In this document: positions 1 through 6,606 of the stretch, in pieces | Numbering within the stretch: position 1 is the stretch's first letter | Layout: each line of letters begins with the position of its first letter | Assembly: GCA_036401195.1 (NCBI GenBank) | Contig: DASWVQ010000007.1 | Coordinates: forward strand, 1 to 19,318 | DNA: 19,318 nt | Origin: JACDHQ01 sp036401195 | GTDB taxonomy: Bacteria; Gemmatimonadota; Gemmatimonadetes; Gemmatimonadales; Gemmatimonadaceae | Reading direction: 5' to 3' | The notes under the pieces: generated by a model | What the model was told of the DNA's origin: nothing | Database searches by the model: none | Seen by the model: the letters and a program-made list of their open reading frames with translations, nothing else | Translations under genes and position numbers: made by a program

Positions 1-205
1 CCTGGCGCTTCCTGATCGCCGCCTCGCGGGCCTCGCGGGCCCGCGCCGCCGCGGACACGCTGGCGGTGTCCGCCGCCGGCGCGTCATTCGCCGGGCGGAG
101 GAAGAAGAACCAGCCGAGGGCCGCGAGGATCACGACGGCGCCGCCGCCGGCGAGCAGCGCCTGCTGCCGGTTCACCTGCGGGGCGGTGGGGAAGTTGAAG
201 CTCAT
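1..205 (-). CDS. Inner-membrane protein in the pilP position (3' part beyond window)
   Basis: This reading frame starts at an ATG whose last bases overlap the pilO stop (ATGA) and runs off the left edge, so only about 68 N-terminal residues are visible. They show a short cytoplasmic head (MSFNFPTAPQVNRQQ), one hydrophobic segment at about residues 16-36, then an Ala/Arg-rich, probably helical stretch. By position in the conserved pilM-N-O-P-Q order it should be the PilP-like partner that bridges the PilN/PilO platform to the secretin. Known PilP proteins are usually lipoproteins with a lipobox cysteine. No cysteine is visible here and the anchor looks like a simple transmembrane helix, so I do not assign the symbol. 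The coupling to pilO makes it a real gene. Confidence 0.72.
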   Translation of the reverse strand, partial: MSFNFPTAPQVNRQQALLAGGGAVVILAALGWFFFLRPANDAPAADTASVSAAARAREAREAAIRKRQ

Positions 206-828
206 GCGCCACCCCCGGCGGAGGGTGCCTTCCCGTCGGCGCGCGCGGCGGGCTGCGGCCGCGCGGCGTTGGCCACGTAGGTCTGCAGGTCGAGCCGTGC
301 CTCGAGGCGCGCGCGGTCCTTGCGCGTGGCGCCGGTGATCGGGGAGAGCTGCACGTTCATGGGAGCGACGATGCGGTCGAGCGACCCCACGTTGCTCAGG
401 AACTGGCCGATCGCGTTGTAGTCGCCGATCACGCTGATCTGGTAGCGGTAGGCGTCGAAGTGGTCACCCTTGACCACGTCGCCGGGGCGGACGTCGCCGA
501 GGTCGAGCCCCGCGCGCCGGGCGGCGGTGGAGACCTGGTCGAGCAGCACCGGCACCTCGTTGCTGGTGGGCACGAGGGTGCGCATCGCGTCGAGGGTGCG
601 CCCGTACTGCTCGGCCTCGCGGGTGAGGCGGGTGACCGTGCCGCTGGCCACCTCGCGCTTCACCGTCTCGTTGACCGTGACGAGGCTGTCGACGTGCGCC
701 TGGCGCGCGTCGAGCTCGACGTTCTTCGGGGACCAGACGAGGTACCAGTAGGCGCCGGCGGCGGCGATCCCGATCACCGCCAGCAGCACCATCAGCTGGT
801 CGCGCTGGTTCGTGGGCAGGCCGGCCAT
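202..828 (-). CDS. pilO: Type IV pilus alignment-complex protein PilO
   Basis: A 208-residue bitopic inner-membrane protein. It has a short cytoplasmic tail, one transmembrane helix at about residues 11-31, a periplasmic coiled-coil-like region at about 35-85, then a compact alpha/beta domain at about 90-185, as in the PilO family. PilO pairs with PilN in the periplasm and links the cytoplasmic PilM ring to PilP and the secretin. The C-terminal 20 residues are low-complexity Ala/Pro/Gly. The start ATG lies one base after the pilN stop, and the stop overlaps the next start as ATGA, so the genes are translationally coupled. Family and context agree; primary sequence in this family is weakly conserved. 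Confidence 0.9.
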   Translation of the reverse strand: MAGLPTNQRDQLMVLLAVIGIAAAGAYWYLVWSPKNVELDARQAHVDSLVTVNETVKREVASGTVTRLTREAEQYGRTLDAMRTLVPTSNEVPVLLDQVSTAARRAGLDLGDVRPGDVVKGDHFDAYRYQISVIGDYNAIGQFLSNVGSLDRIVAPMNVQLSPITGATRKDRARLEARLDLQTYVANAARPQPAARADGKAPSAGGGA

Positions 829-829
829 G

Positions 830-1606
830 TCAGTTCGCCGCCGAGGAAAGGGTCACCGGGGTGCGGCGCACGGCAGTGGTGTCGGGCCGGGAGTACTTCA
901 TCTGCAGCGTGAAGGCGGTGATGTCCTTGTTCTGCTCCACGGTGAGCTCCGAGCGGTCGAGCGTCACGTTGGAGAGGAAGGGAGACGCCTCGAGCTCGCG
1001 CATGAAGCGCGTGAGCGCCTGGATGTCGACGGTGCGGCCCTCGAGGCGGACGGAGACCTCCTCGCGGGTGACGCCGGTGTCCATCTTCGGCCCGGCCTTC
1101 GCCTTGGCGGGGGCGCCCTTCGCCGGCTTGGCCGCCTTCGCGGGCGCGGGGCTGCCCACGACGTTGACCGTGCCCTGCGGGGTGCCGGAGTAGGCGACGG
1201 TGGTGAGCCAGGTGTACGGCGGGAGGGCGCGGCTCACTTCATCGAGGATGTGCGGCCAGATGAAGCGATCCTCGTCGATCGACCGGATCACGTTGAGCTG
1301 GCGCAGCACGGTGTCGCGCGTCGCCTCGGCGCGGACCTTCTGCGCGAGGACGCGGGCGAAGTTGGTGGAGTCCTTGACGGCCGCCTCTTCGGCGGCGGCG
1401 AGCTTGTTGGTGCGCGCCCCCTGGGTGGTGTACATCACCGCCAGCGCGCCGAGGCCGACCACGAGGCCGGTCACGCCGCCGATGAGGTACGGGTCCTTGA
1501 TCTTCGCCGGGAGGGCCTTCAGCGCGGAGAGGTCGAAGCCCGCACCCGCGGCTCCCTTCCGTCGCTGACGCCGCTTCCCACCGGGGAGCAGATTGATCTC
1601 GATCAT
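830..1606 (-). CDS. pilN: Type IV pilus alignment-complex protein PilN
   Basis: A 258-residue protein that opens with MIEINLLP, the conserved N-terminal motif by which PilN docks into the groove of PilM. A basic stretch (residues 11-17) follows, then a transmembrane helix at about residues 40-60, a helical region at about 65-105, and a periplasmic domain at about 110-240. Residues about 152-173 form a Lys/Ala/Pro-rich linker inside the periplasmic domain, and this part makes the protein longer than the usual 180-210 residues. The start is fixed by the INLLP motif. It lies 23 bases after the pilM stop, with no strong Shine-Dalgarno, which suggests coupling to pilM translation. PilN heterodimerises with PilO. 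Confidence 0.93.
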   Translation of the reverse strand: MIEINLLPGGKRRQRRKGAAGAGFDLSALKALPAKIKDPYLIGGVTGLVVGLGALAVMYTTQGARTNKLAAAEEAAVKDSTNFARVLAQKVRAEATRDTVLRQLNVIRSIDEDRFIWPHILDEVSRALPPYTWLTTVAYSGTPQGTVNVVGSPAPAKAAKPAKGAPAKAKAGPKMDTGVTREEVSVRLEGRTVDIQALTRFMRELEASPFLSNVTLDRSELTVEQNKDITAFTLQMKYSRPDTTAVRRTPVTLSSAAN

Positions 1607-1629
1607 GCGGATCGCCGGTCGCGAGAGGG

Positions 1630-2673
1630 TCAGGCGACCTGGCGCAGCGCCAGGCCGATGGGGAGCATGAGGAGCGGTGCGACCTCGTCGGTGACGAGCG
1701 ATTCGAGCGCTCCGTCACGCACGCGGAGGTTGGCGAGGGGATTCGCCGCCTCCACCGGGATGCGCAGCCGGCCCGCGAGCATGTCGGTCATGCCGGGGAT
1801 GCGGGCGCCACCGCCGGAGGTGTAGAGGCGCTGCACCTGGCCGCCGCCGCGCGAGCCCTGGGCGAGGAAGGCGATGGCGCGCTCCACCCCCATGGCGATC
1901 TCCTCGCCACGGGACTGGACCACGGCGGCGAGGTCGGGGGTGCGGTCGTAGCCGCGCAGCAGCTCCTCCGCCTGCTCCGACCCGAGGCCGCGCTCGCGCT
2001 GCAGGTCCTCGCGGAAGCGGCGGGTGCCCACGGAGATGTCGCGGGTGAGGATCGGGACCCCCGCGTCGAGCACGTTGATGTTGGTCACTTCGTGGCCGAT
2101 GTTCACCAGCCCCACCACGCCGTCGAGGGCGTCGGGGTAGTTCAGCTCGAAGGCGTTGTGCAGGGCGAAGGCGTCCACGTCCACGACCGCGGGCTCGAGG
2201 CCGGCGTCGGTGAGCATGCGCATCTTCGACTCGACGAGGTCGCGCTTCGCGGCCACGAGGAGGACGCTCATCTCGAGCCCCTGGTCGTCGGGGTCGAGGA
2301 TCTGGAAGTCCAGCTCCACCGACTCCATGTCGAAGGGGACGTGCTGCTCCGCCTCCCAGCGCATCAGCTCGCGCGCCTGCTGCTCCTTCACGCGCTCGAT
2401 CTGGATCTTCTTGATGATCACGTCGCGGCCACCCACGGCAGTGACGACCTTGCTGGTCTTCACGCCGGCGGCGAGCATCGCGGACTGGATCGCCTCGGTG
2501 ACGATGCCAGGGTCCATCACCTCGCCCTCGACGATGGCGTCGGCGATGAGGGGGGCGACGGCGACCTTCACCAACTCCGGCTCGCGCCTGGAGTGATCGA
2601 TGACGGCGACCTTGATGAGGCCCGATCCGACGTCGAGGCCGACGGTGATTTTGCTGCGACCGAAGAGTGCCAT
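1630..2673 (-). CDS. pilM: Type IV pilus actin-like protein PilM
   Basis: A 347-residue cytoplasmic protein of the FtsA/actin-like ATPase fold. Visible motifs are the phosphate-1 loop GLDVGSGLIKVAV near residue 12, LVNIGHEVTNINVLD near 189-203 (phosphate-2 region) and LYTSGGGARIPGM near 283-295 (adenosine region). The central RWEAEQHVPF (105-114) is typical of PilM. PilM forms a ring under the pilus machine and binds the PilN N-terminus. The frame is open for another 70 codons upstream, but that extension is low-complexity and Pro/Arg-rich, while MALFGRSKITVGLDVG matches the normal family start, so I start at 2673. No good Shine-Dalgarno precedes it. It heads the M-N-O-P run. Confidence 0.94.
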   Translation of the reverse strand: MALFGRSKITVGLDVGSGLIKVAVIDHSRREPELVKVAVAPLIADAIVEGEVMDPGIVTEAIQSAMLAAGVKTSKVVTAVGGRDVIIKKIQIERVKEQQARELMRWEAEQHVPFDMESVELDFQILDPDDQGLEMSVLLVAAKRDLVESKMRMLTDAGLEPAVVDVDAFALHNAFELNYPDALDGVVGLVNIGHEVTNINVLDAGVPILTRDISVGTRRFREDLQRERGLGSEQAEELLRGYDRTPDLAAVVQSRGEEIAMGVERAIAFLAQGSRGGGQVQRLYTSGGGARIPGMTDMLAGRLRIPVEAANPLANLRVRDGALESLVTDEVAPLLMLPIGLALRQVA

Positions 2674-2943
2674 GGATTTTGCCGGGTCGCCGAGCGGCCG
2701 CGAATGCTGCGGCGATGCGCCCGGCGCGCGAGGAGGGGCTGGAGGGTCTGCCTGACTGCCAATGCGCGCCATATTGCCGCCCAGGCCCGACGGCGTGCCT
2801 GGCGCGGTCAACGTGACCACTCGACCGGTCACATCTACCGCACATACGACCGGCCTCGTGGGGAGGTCACAAGGCGGCGTCACAGAACGCGTTACCGGGG
2901 GTCGTCTCAGGTGACGTGGTGATGCGCGTCACCAGCACGCTGG
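2674..2943. promoter_or_regulatory. pilM upstream region with repeated GTCAC half-sites
   Basis: This 270-bp gap between the PilX-like gene and pilM carries six GTGAC/GTCAC pentamers in 120 bp. They are arranged in part as perfect inverted repeats: GTGACC-N8-GGTCAC at 2813-2832 and GGTGACG-N10-CGTCACC at 2910-2933. Single copies lie at 2865-2870 and 2879-2883. They could bind a dimeric regulator of the pilM operon. The second dyad could also form a 7-bp hairpin just after the PilX-like stop, but no T-tract follows. I see no sigma-70 or sigma-54 promoter I would trust here. Confidence 0.35.
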
Positions 2944-3873
2944 CTAGTAGCTGATCCCCCAGCTCCACGGCCCGGCGGTCATGTGCGCCAGCGCGCCCTC
3001 GGCGCGGCGCACGGCGCACTCGGAGCGGCGGATCGCGCCGGGGCCCTCGAGGCGCGCGGGGGCCTGGCCGACGGCGAGGAGGAGGCCGTGGAGGTTCACG
3101 TTCGGCGCCGCCGTGAGGGAGTCGAGGGCGACGATGACGCCGGCGAAGTCGAGGGGCCCGGCGATGTGGACCGGTCCGGTGGCGATCACCACGCCGGAGC
3201 CGGTGCCGGGACCGAGGGTGGCACCGGATGGGAGCACCACGAGTGCGCCGCCCACGATCCCGGGCACCGGTGGGACGGCGCGGCCGAGGAGGGAGGCGAG
3301 GGAGTCGTTGCCGAAGCGGCGGAACGCGTCGGCGGCCTGGGTGAGGAGCACCGCGTCCCCCGCCGGGCGGGGGGGATCGCACCCCGACCACCCCGGGGGC
3401 GGTTCGTCGGCGCCGGAGAGGATGAAGTCGGGATCGGCGGCGGGGGCGACGCGAGCGACGACGGCGGCCGAGGAGGGGAAGGTGGGGCGCTGCTCGACGA
3501 GGACGAGGTGCCTGCCCCGCTGCTCGCCTCCGCTGGGGAAGGTCGCCCGGCTCGCCAGCCACGCGGCGCCCCCCGGGAGGCGGGTGGCCCGCATCGCGAG
3601 GTGGACGCGCCGTCCGCCGGCGGTGACGTCCAGGGCGCGGTCGAGCAGCACCCCGGGGTCGCGGTGCGCGGCGAGCAACTCGGGGGTGAGGGACTGGAGC
3701 CCCACCCAGAGCCCGAGCTCCGCCTCGCCCGCGAGCAGCTCGAGCCGCGCGGCGCGCTCGCCGATACGCTGCCCCTCGCGGGCGGGGAAGAAGGACGCGG
3801 TCACGGCGCCGGCGAGGGCGACGAGGGTGAGGAGGGCGATGAGGAGCGCGATCCCCGTGCGCCGGCGTCTCAT
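2944..3873 (-). CDS. PilX/GspK-like minor pilin or pilus assembly protein
   Basis: A 309-residue protein with a prepilin-like N-terminus: four arginines, then TG followed by a hydrophobic helix at about residues 8-28 (GIALLIALLTLVALAG). The mature position +5 would be Ile rather than Glu, as in the PilX-N/GspK group. Residues about 205-270 have a regular glycine/hydrophobic rhythm (VVIATGPVHIAGPLDFAGV) that suggests stacked beta-solenoid rungs. Two cysteines (165, 286) could pair outside the cell. It overlaps the preceding prepilin gene by four bases (ATGA) and is third in a V-W-X order, consistent with a minor pilin at the pilus tip. The exact family is uncertain; no symbol is given. Confidence 0.75.
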   Translation of the reverse strand: MRRRRTGIALLIALLTLVALAGAVTASFFPAREGQRIGERAARLELLAGEAELGLWVGLQSLTPELLAAHRDPGVLLDRALDVTAGGRRVHLAMRATRLPGGAAWLASRATFPSGGEQRGRHLVLVEQRPTFPSSAAVVARVAPAADPDFILSGADEPPPGWSGCDPPRPAGDAVLLTQAADAFRRFGNDSLASLLGRAVPPVPGIVGGALVVLPSGATLGPGTGSGVVIATGPVHIAGPLDFAGVIVALDSLTAAPNVNLHGLLLAVGQAPARLEGPGAIRRSECAVRRAEGALAHMTAGPWSWGISY

Positions 3874-4799
3874 CCGCGGGGAGCCACGACGATCACGGTG
3901 GAATCATGGAGCGGGGGGGCGCCGGGCGCGGCGCGCGCGGGCATGCTGTCGGCACGCAGCACGACCCGGACGCGGGCGATGGCGCGCGTGTCGGCGAGCC
4001 CCGGGGGGAGGGGGGCGCCGGCGGCATCGTAATAGAGGAATGCGGCGCCGCTGCGGGTGGAATCGGCGGAATAGCCCCGTAGCGGGCCCACCACGGGCTG
4101 CACCGCGGCGAGGGCGCCCGAGCCGGCGGCCTGCTCCCGGAAGCCGAGCCACCACCGCCGGTCGCTGGCGCGATAGAGCGACCATCGCACGCGCCGGGTG
4201 ACGCGGAGCGGCGTGCCCGGGGCGAGCCCCGGGGGAAGGGCGGCGACGCCGGTGACCGCGAGGACGAGCCGTGGACCGTCGGGCCATGGCGACGAACCGG
4301 GAGCGGCGGCGCAGCGCGTGGTGCTGCTCGAGACGGCACCGACCCGGAGGGGCACCCAGCTCCGCCCCGCGCTCCCCTCCGCCCATGCCCAGGCGGTGTC
4401 GAAGCGCTGCGGCATGGTGAGCCGTGCGTGCAGGGAGGCGAGGAGATCCCCGGCGGGGGGTGGCAGGGCGATCGAGAGCCCGGCGGTGTCGCAGGCGACG
4501 CCCGTCGCCACGACCGCGCGGATGGCGATCGCCGAGTCGCGCGCCTCGCCCGCCGCGATGTCGCCCGCGCGAGGGGCGAGGGGGAGGAGGTCGTGGGCGA
4601 GGGCGCCCTCCCCTTCCCTGAGCTGCGCCACGGCGAGGAGTCGCGCGTCGAGGGTGGCGTGGGCGGGCTCATGGCGGGCGAGGAGGCCGCCGAAGGCGGT
4701 GAGCACCACCCCGAAGAGGGTGAGGGAGACGAGCATCTCCAGGAGGGCGACGCCCGCGCACGCTCGCGGGGGGATCCGCCCGCGGGGCGGCGCTAGCAT
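3870..4799 (-). CDS. PilW/GspJ-like minor prepilin
   Basis: A 309-residue prepilin-like protein. A basic leader is followed by CAG|VALLEMLVSLTLFGVV, with predicted peptidase cleavage after Gly16 and the conserved Glu at mature position +5, then a hydrophobic helix to about residue 40. The rest is an Ala/Pro/Arg-rich globular region with no motif I recognise. Size and position after a GspI/PilV-like gene fit PilW/GspJ minor pilins, which help start pilus assembly. Its start lies inside the end of the upstream gene (seven-base overlap), and its stop overlaps the next start. The three genes therefore form a coupled set. Confidence 0.8.
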   Translation of the reverse strand: MLAPPRGRIPPRACAGVALLEMLVSLTLFGVVLTAFGGLLARHEPAHATLDARLLAVAQLREGEGALAHDLLPLAPRAGDIAAGEARDSAIAIRAVVATGVACDTAGLSIALPPPAGDLLASLHARLTMPQRFDTAWAWAEGSAGRSWVPLRVGAVSSSTTRCAAAPGSSPWPDGPRLVLAVTGVAALPPGLAPGTPLRVTRRVRWSLYRASDRRWWLGFREQAAGSGALAAVQPVVGPLRGYSADSTRSGAAFLYYDAAGAPLPPGLADTRAIARVRVVLRADSMPARAAPGAPPLHDSTVIVVAPRG

Positions 4800-5074
4800 G
4801 TGCGCACCGCGAAGAGGCGGGCCCCGGCGAAGCGGCCTTTCGGGATGGGGGACTCGACGAGCCGGACATCACCGGAGGTCGCCCCAATGCACGCGGCGGC
4901 GGCCGAGCGCTCCAGATGATCGCGCGCATCCGCTGCTTCATCTCGGGCGACGCGACCCTCGCGCGCGGCGCGCACCGCCGCCGCGCTGTTGCCCGCCAGG
5001 GCGAGGGCACCGACGGAGAGCAGCGCGAGCGCCACGAGGAGCTCGACGAGGGAGAGGCCGGCGTCGGATCGCAT
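4793..5074 (-). CDS. PilV/GspI-like minor prepilin, short
   Basis: A 93-residue prepilin-like protein with a five-residue leader and MRSDAG|LSLVELLVALALLSVGALALAG: a clear class III signal with cleavage after Gly6, Glu at mature +5 and a hydrophobic helix to about residue 28. The small C-terminal part contains two Cys (62 and 93 approximately). It is first of three overlapping prepilin genes, the place normally held by PilV/GspI. It is shorter than the usual 110-180 residues, but the overlap with the next gene argues that the stop is real rather than a frameshift. The ATG has GGAGG about 18 bases upstream on the coding strand, farther than normal. Confidence 0.82.
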   Translation of the reverse strand: MRSDAGLSLVELLVALALLSVGALALAGNSAAAVRAAREGRVARDEAADARDHLERSAAAACIGATSGDVRLVESPIPKGRFAGARLFAVRTC

Positions 5075-5250
5075 GGCGGGAGGATGGGATCGATCGGCGC
5101 CGGAACCATCATCACACCGTCGCGGCGGGCATCCTCCCGTCGCCGAGGGGGCACGATCCGCGGGCGCGCGCCGGGACCCCGTTGGCCACTACCGCGTGGT
5201 GGGAAGGTGCCTCGGTCGCTGCGCTCCCTCGGCATGACAGACACGCACCC
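5075..5250. other. Intergenic gap between regulator and minor-pilin genes
   Basis: A 176-bp gap between the stop of the second response regulator and the first minor-pilin gene. It contains the intergenic repeat described separately (5201-5240) and no reading frame I believe in. I searched both spacings for a -24/-12 sigma-54 promoter on the coding strand and found none. A promoter for the minor-pilin genes is expected here but not recognised. Confidence 0.5.
5201..5240 (-). repeat. Dispersed-type intergenic repeat (GTCATGCCGAGG element)
   Basis: On the minus strand this reads GTCATGCCGAGGGAGCGCAG followed by CGACCGAGGCACCTTCCC. It has the form of the GTCAT-CC-GAGCGAAGCGA-GG-ATC family of short intergenic elements that I know to be scattered through many Acidobacteria, Gemmatimonadota and other genomes. 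Recognition is by pattern only. A neighbouring CCAC...GTGG inverted repeat at 5186-5199 may be part of the same unit. Copy number in this genome cannot be seen from one window. Confidence 0.5.
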
Positions 5251-6606
5251 TCACTCCAGGCCGTACTCCCGGATCTTGTACAACAGCGCCCGATGTGAGA
5301 GCTCGAGGAGCTTCGCGGCGCGCGAGCGGTTGCCACCGGTGCGCTCCAGGGCGGTGCGGATCAGCGAGCGCTCCAGCGCCTCGGCCTGGCGCTTCACGGA
5401 GAGATCGAGGTCGTCGCGCTGCGGAGTGGGATGCTCGGCGGGGGCGCGCAGCGGCGCGGGGAGCTGCTCCACCTCGATCGTGTCCCCCTCCGCGAGCACC
5501 AGCGCGCGCTCCACGACGTTCTCCAGCTCGCGCACGTTCCCGGGCCACCCGTACTCCATGAGGTGCCGCATCGCCTGCGCGGAGACCCGCGTCACCCGGA
5601 CGCCGAGGCGGCGCGCGTAGAGCGACACGAAGTGGTGCACCAGCTCGGGGATGTCGTCGCGGCGCTCGCGCAGCGGGGGGAGGTGCAGGTGCACCACGTT
5701 CACCCGGTAGTACAGGTCGGGGCGGAAGCGGCCGGTGGCCACGTCGGCCTCCAGGTCGCGCGAGGTGGCGGCGACGAGGCGCACGTCCACCGGCCGCGAG
5801 GCGTTGTCGCCCACGCGGCGCACCTCACCCTCCTGGAGCACACGCAGGAGCTTCACCTGGAGCGACGGCGTGAGCTCCCCCAGCTCGTCGAGGAAGAGGG
5901 TGCCCCCGCCGGCTTCCTCGAACAGCCCGCGACGGTCCGCGATCGCGCCGGTGAAGGCGCCGCGGGCATGGCCGAAGAGCTCCGACTCGAGCAGCGCCTC
6001 GGGGATCGCGCCGCAGTTGATGGCCACGAACGGGCCCGCCGCGCGGGGCGACTGCCGGTGCAACGCCCGCGCGACCAGCTCCTTCCCCGTGCCGCTCTCG
6101 CCGGTGACGAGCACCGTGGAGGGATGCGGCGCCGCCTTGGCCACCAGCGCGAGCACGTCCGCGAGCGCCGGGCTGCGCCCCACGATCCCCGAGGGGGCGC
6201 GCAGCGCCTCCACCTCCTCCTCCAGCCGCGCGATGCGGGCGTGCAGCCGCTCGCGCTCGATCGCCTTGCGCACCACGAGCATCACCTGGTCGGGGCGGAA
6301 GGGCTTCGCGATGTAGTCGTGCGCGCCGCGGCGGATCGCGTCGAGCGCCACCTCGTCGTCGCCATAGGCGCTCATCACGATCACGAGCGCGCGCCCGCCG
6401 CGCTGCTGGTACTTCTCCAGGAAGGTGAGCCCGTCCATCCCCGGCATGCGGATGTCGCAGAGCACGAGGTCGGCCTCTTCGGCGTCGAGCATCGCCAGCG
6501 CCTTCGCGCCATCCTCGGCGGCACGCACCTGGTGTCCCTCGCCCGCGAGGATGAGCGAGAGGGTGTGGCGCAGCCCGAGTTCGTCGTCGACGACGAGGAT
6601 GTTCAT
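5251..6606 (-). CDS. NtrC-family sigma-54 response regulator (second two-component system)
   Basis: A 451-residue three-domain regulator. A receiver domain (1-115) has acidic pocket DDE 7-9, phosphoacceptor Asp51 and Lys101. The AAA+ domain (about 140-375) has Walker A GESGTGKE 169-176, the intact GAFTGA sigma-54 contact loop 216-221, Walker B LFLDE 237-241 and the arginine-finger region. A Fis-type helix-turn-helix (about 405-450, GGNRSRAAKLLELSHRALLYKI) binds DNA. It should activate sigma-54 promoters when phosphorylated by the kinase encoded immediately upstream, whose stop overlaps this start as ATGA. Its position between pilA and the minor pilins suggests a role in pilus or motility control. 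The exact target is not shown by sequence. Confidence 0.93.
   Translation of the reverse strand: MNILVVDDELGLRHTLSLILAGEGHQVRAAEDGAKALAMLDAEEADLVLCDIRMPGMDGLTFLEKYQQRGGRALVIVMSAYGDDEVALDAIRRGAHDYIAKPFRPDQVMLVVRKAIERERLHARIARLEEEVEALRAPSGIVGRSPALADVLALVAKAAPHPSTVLVTGESGTGKELVARALHRQSPRAAGPFVAINCGAIPEALLESELFGHARGAFTGAIADRRGLFEEAGGGTLFLDELGELTPSLQVKLLRVLQEGEVRRVGDNASRPVDVRLVAATSRDLEADVATGRFRPDLYYRVNVVHLHLPPLRERRDDIPELVHHFVSLYARRLGVRVTRVSAQAMRHLMEYGWPGNVRELENVVERALVLAEGDTIEVEQLPAPLRAPAEHPTPQRDDLDLSVKRQAEALERSLIRTALERTGGNRSRAAKLLELSHRALLYKIREYGLE

Noticed and set aside
2740..2790. Possible sigma-54 promoter upstream of pilM (TGGCGCGCATTGGCAG)
   Set aside because: The GG-to-GC spacing is wrong for the sigma-54 -24/-12 rule.
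66..2922. Plus-strand open frames opposite pilO, pilN and pilM (up to 337 codons)
   Set aside because: Products are Arg/Gly/His-rich with no motif, and they lie antisense to strongly recognised pil genes. High GC makes long antisense frames common.
2910..2933. Hairpin after the PilX-like gene as an intrinsic terminator
   Set aside because: The stem is only 7 bp and no T-tract follows on the minus strand; kept only as part of the GTCAC cluster.
4793..5074. Frameshifted or truncated PilV-like gene
   Set aside because: It is short for the family, but its stop is embedded in an overlap with the next prepilin start, the same coupling used throughout the locus, so it looks intact.
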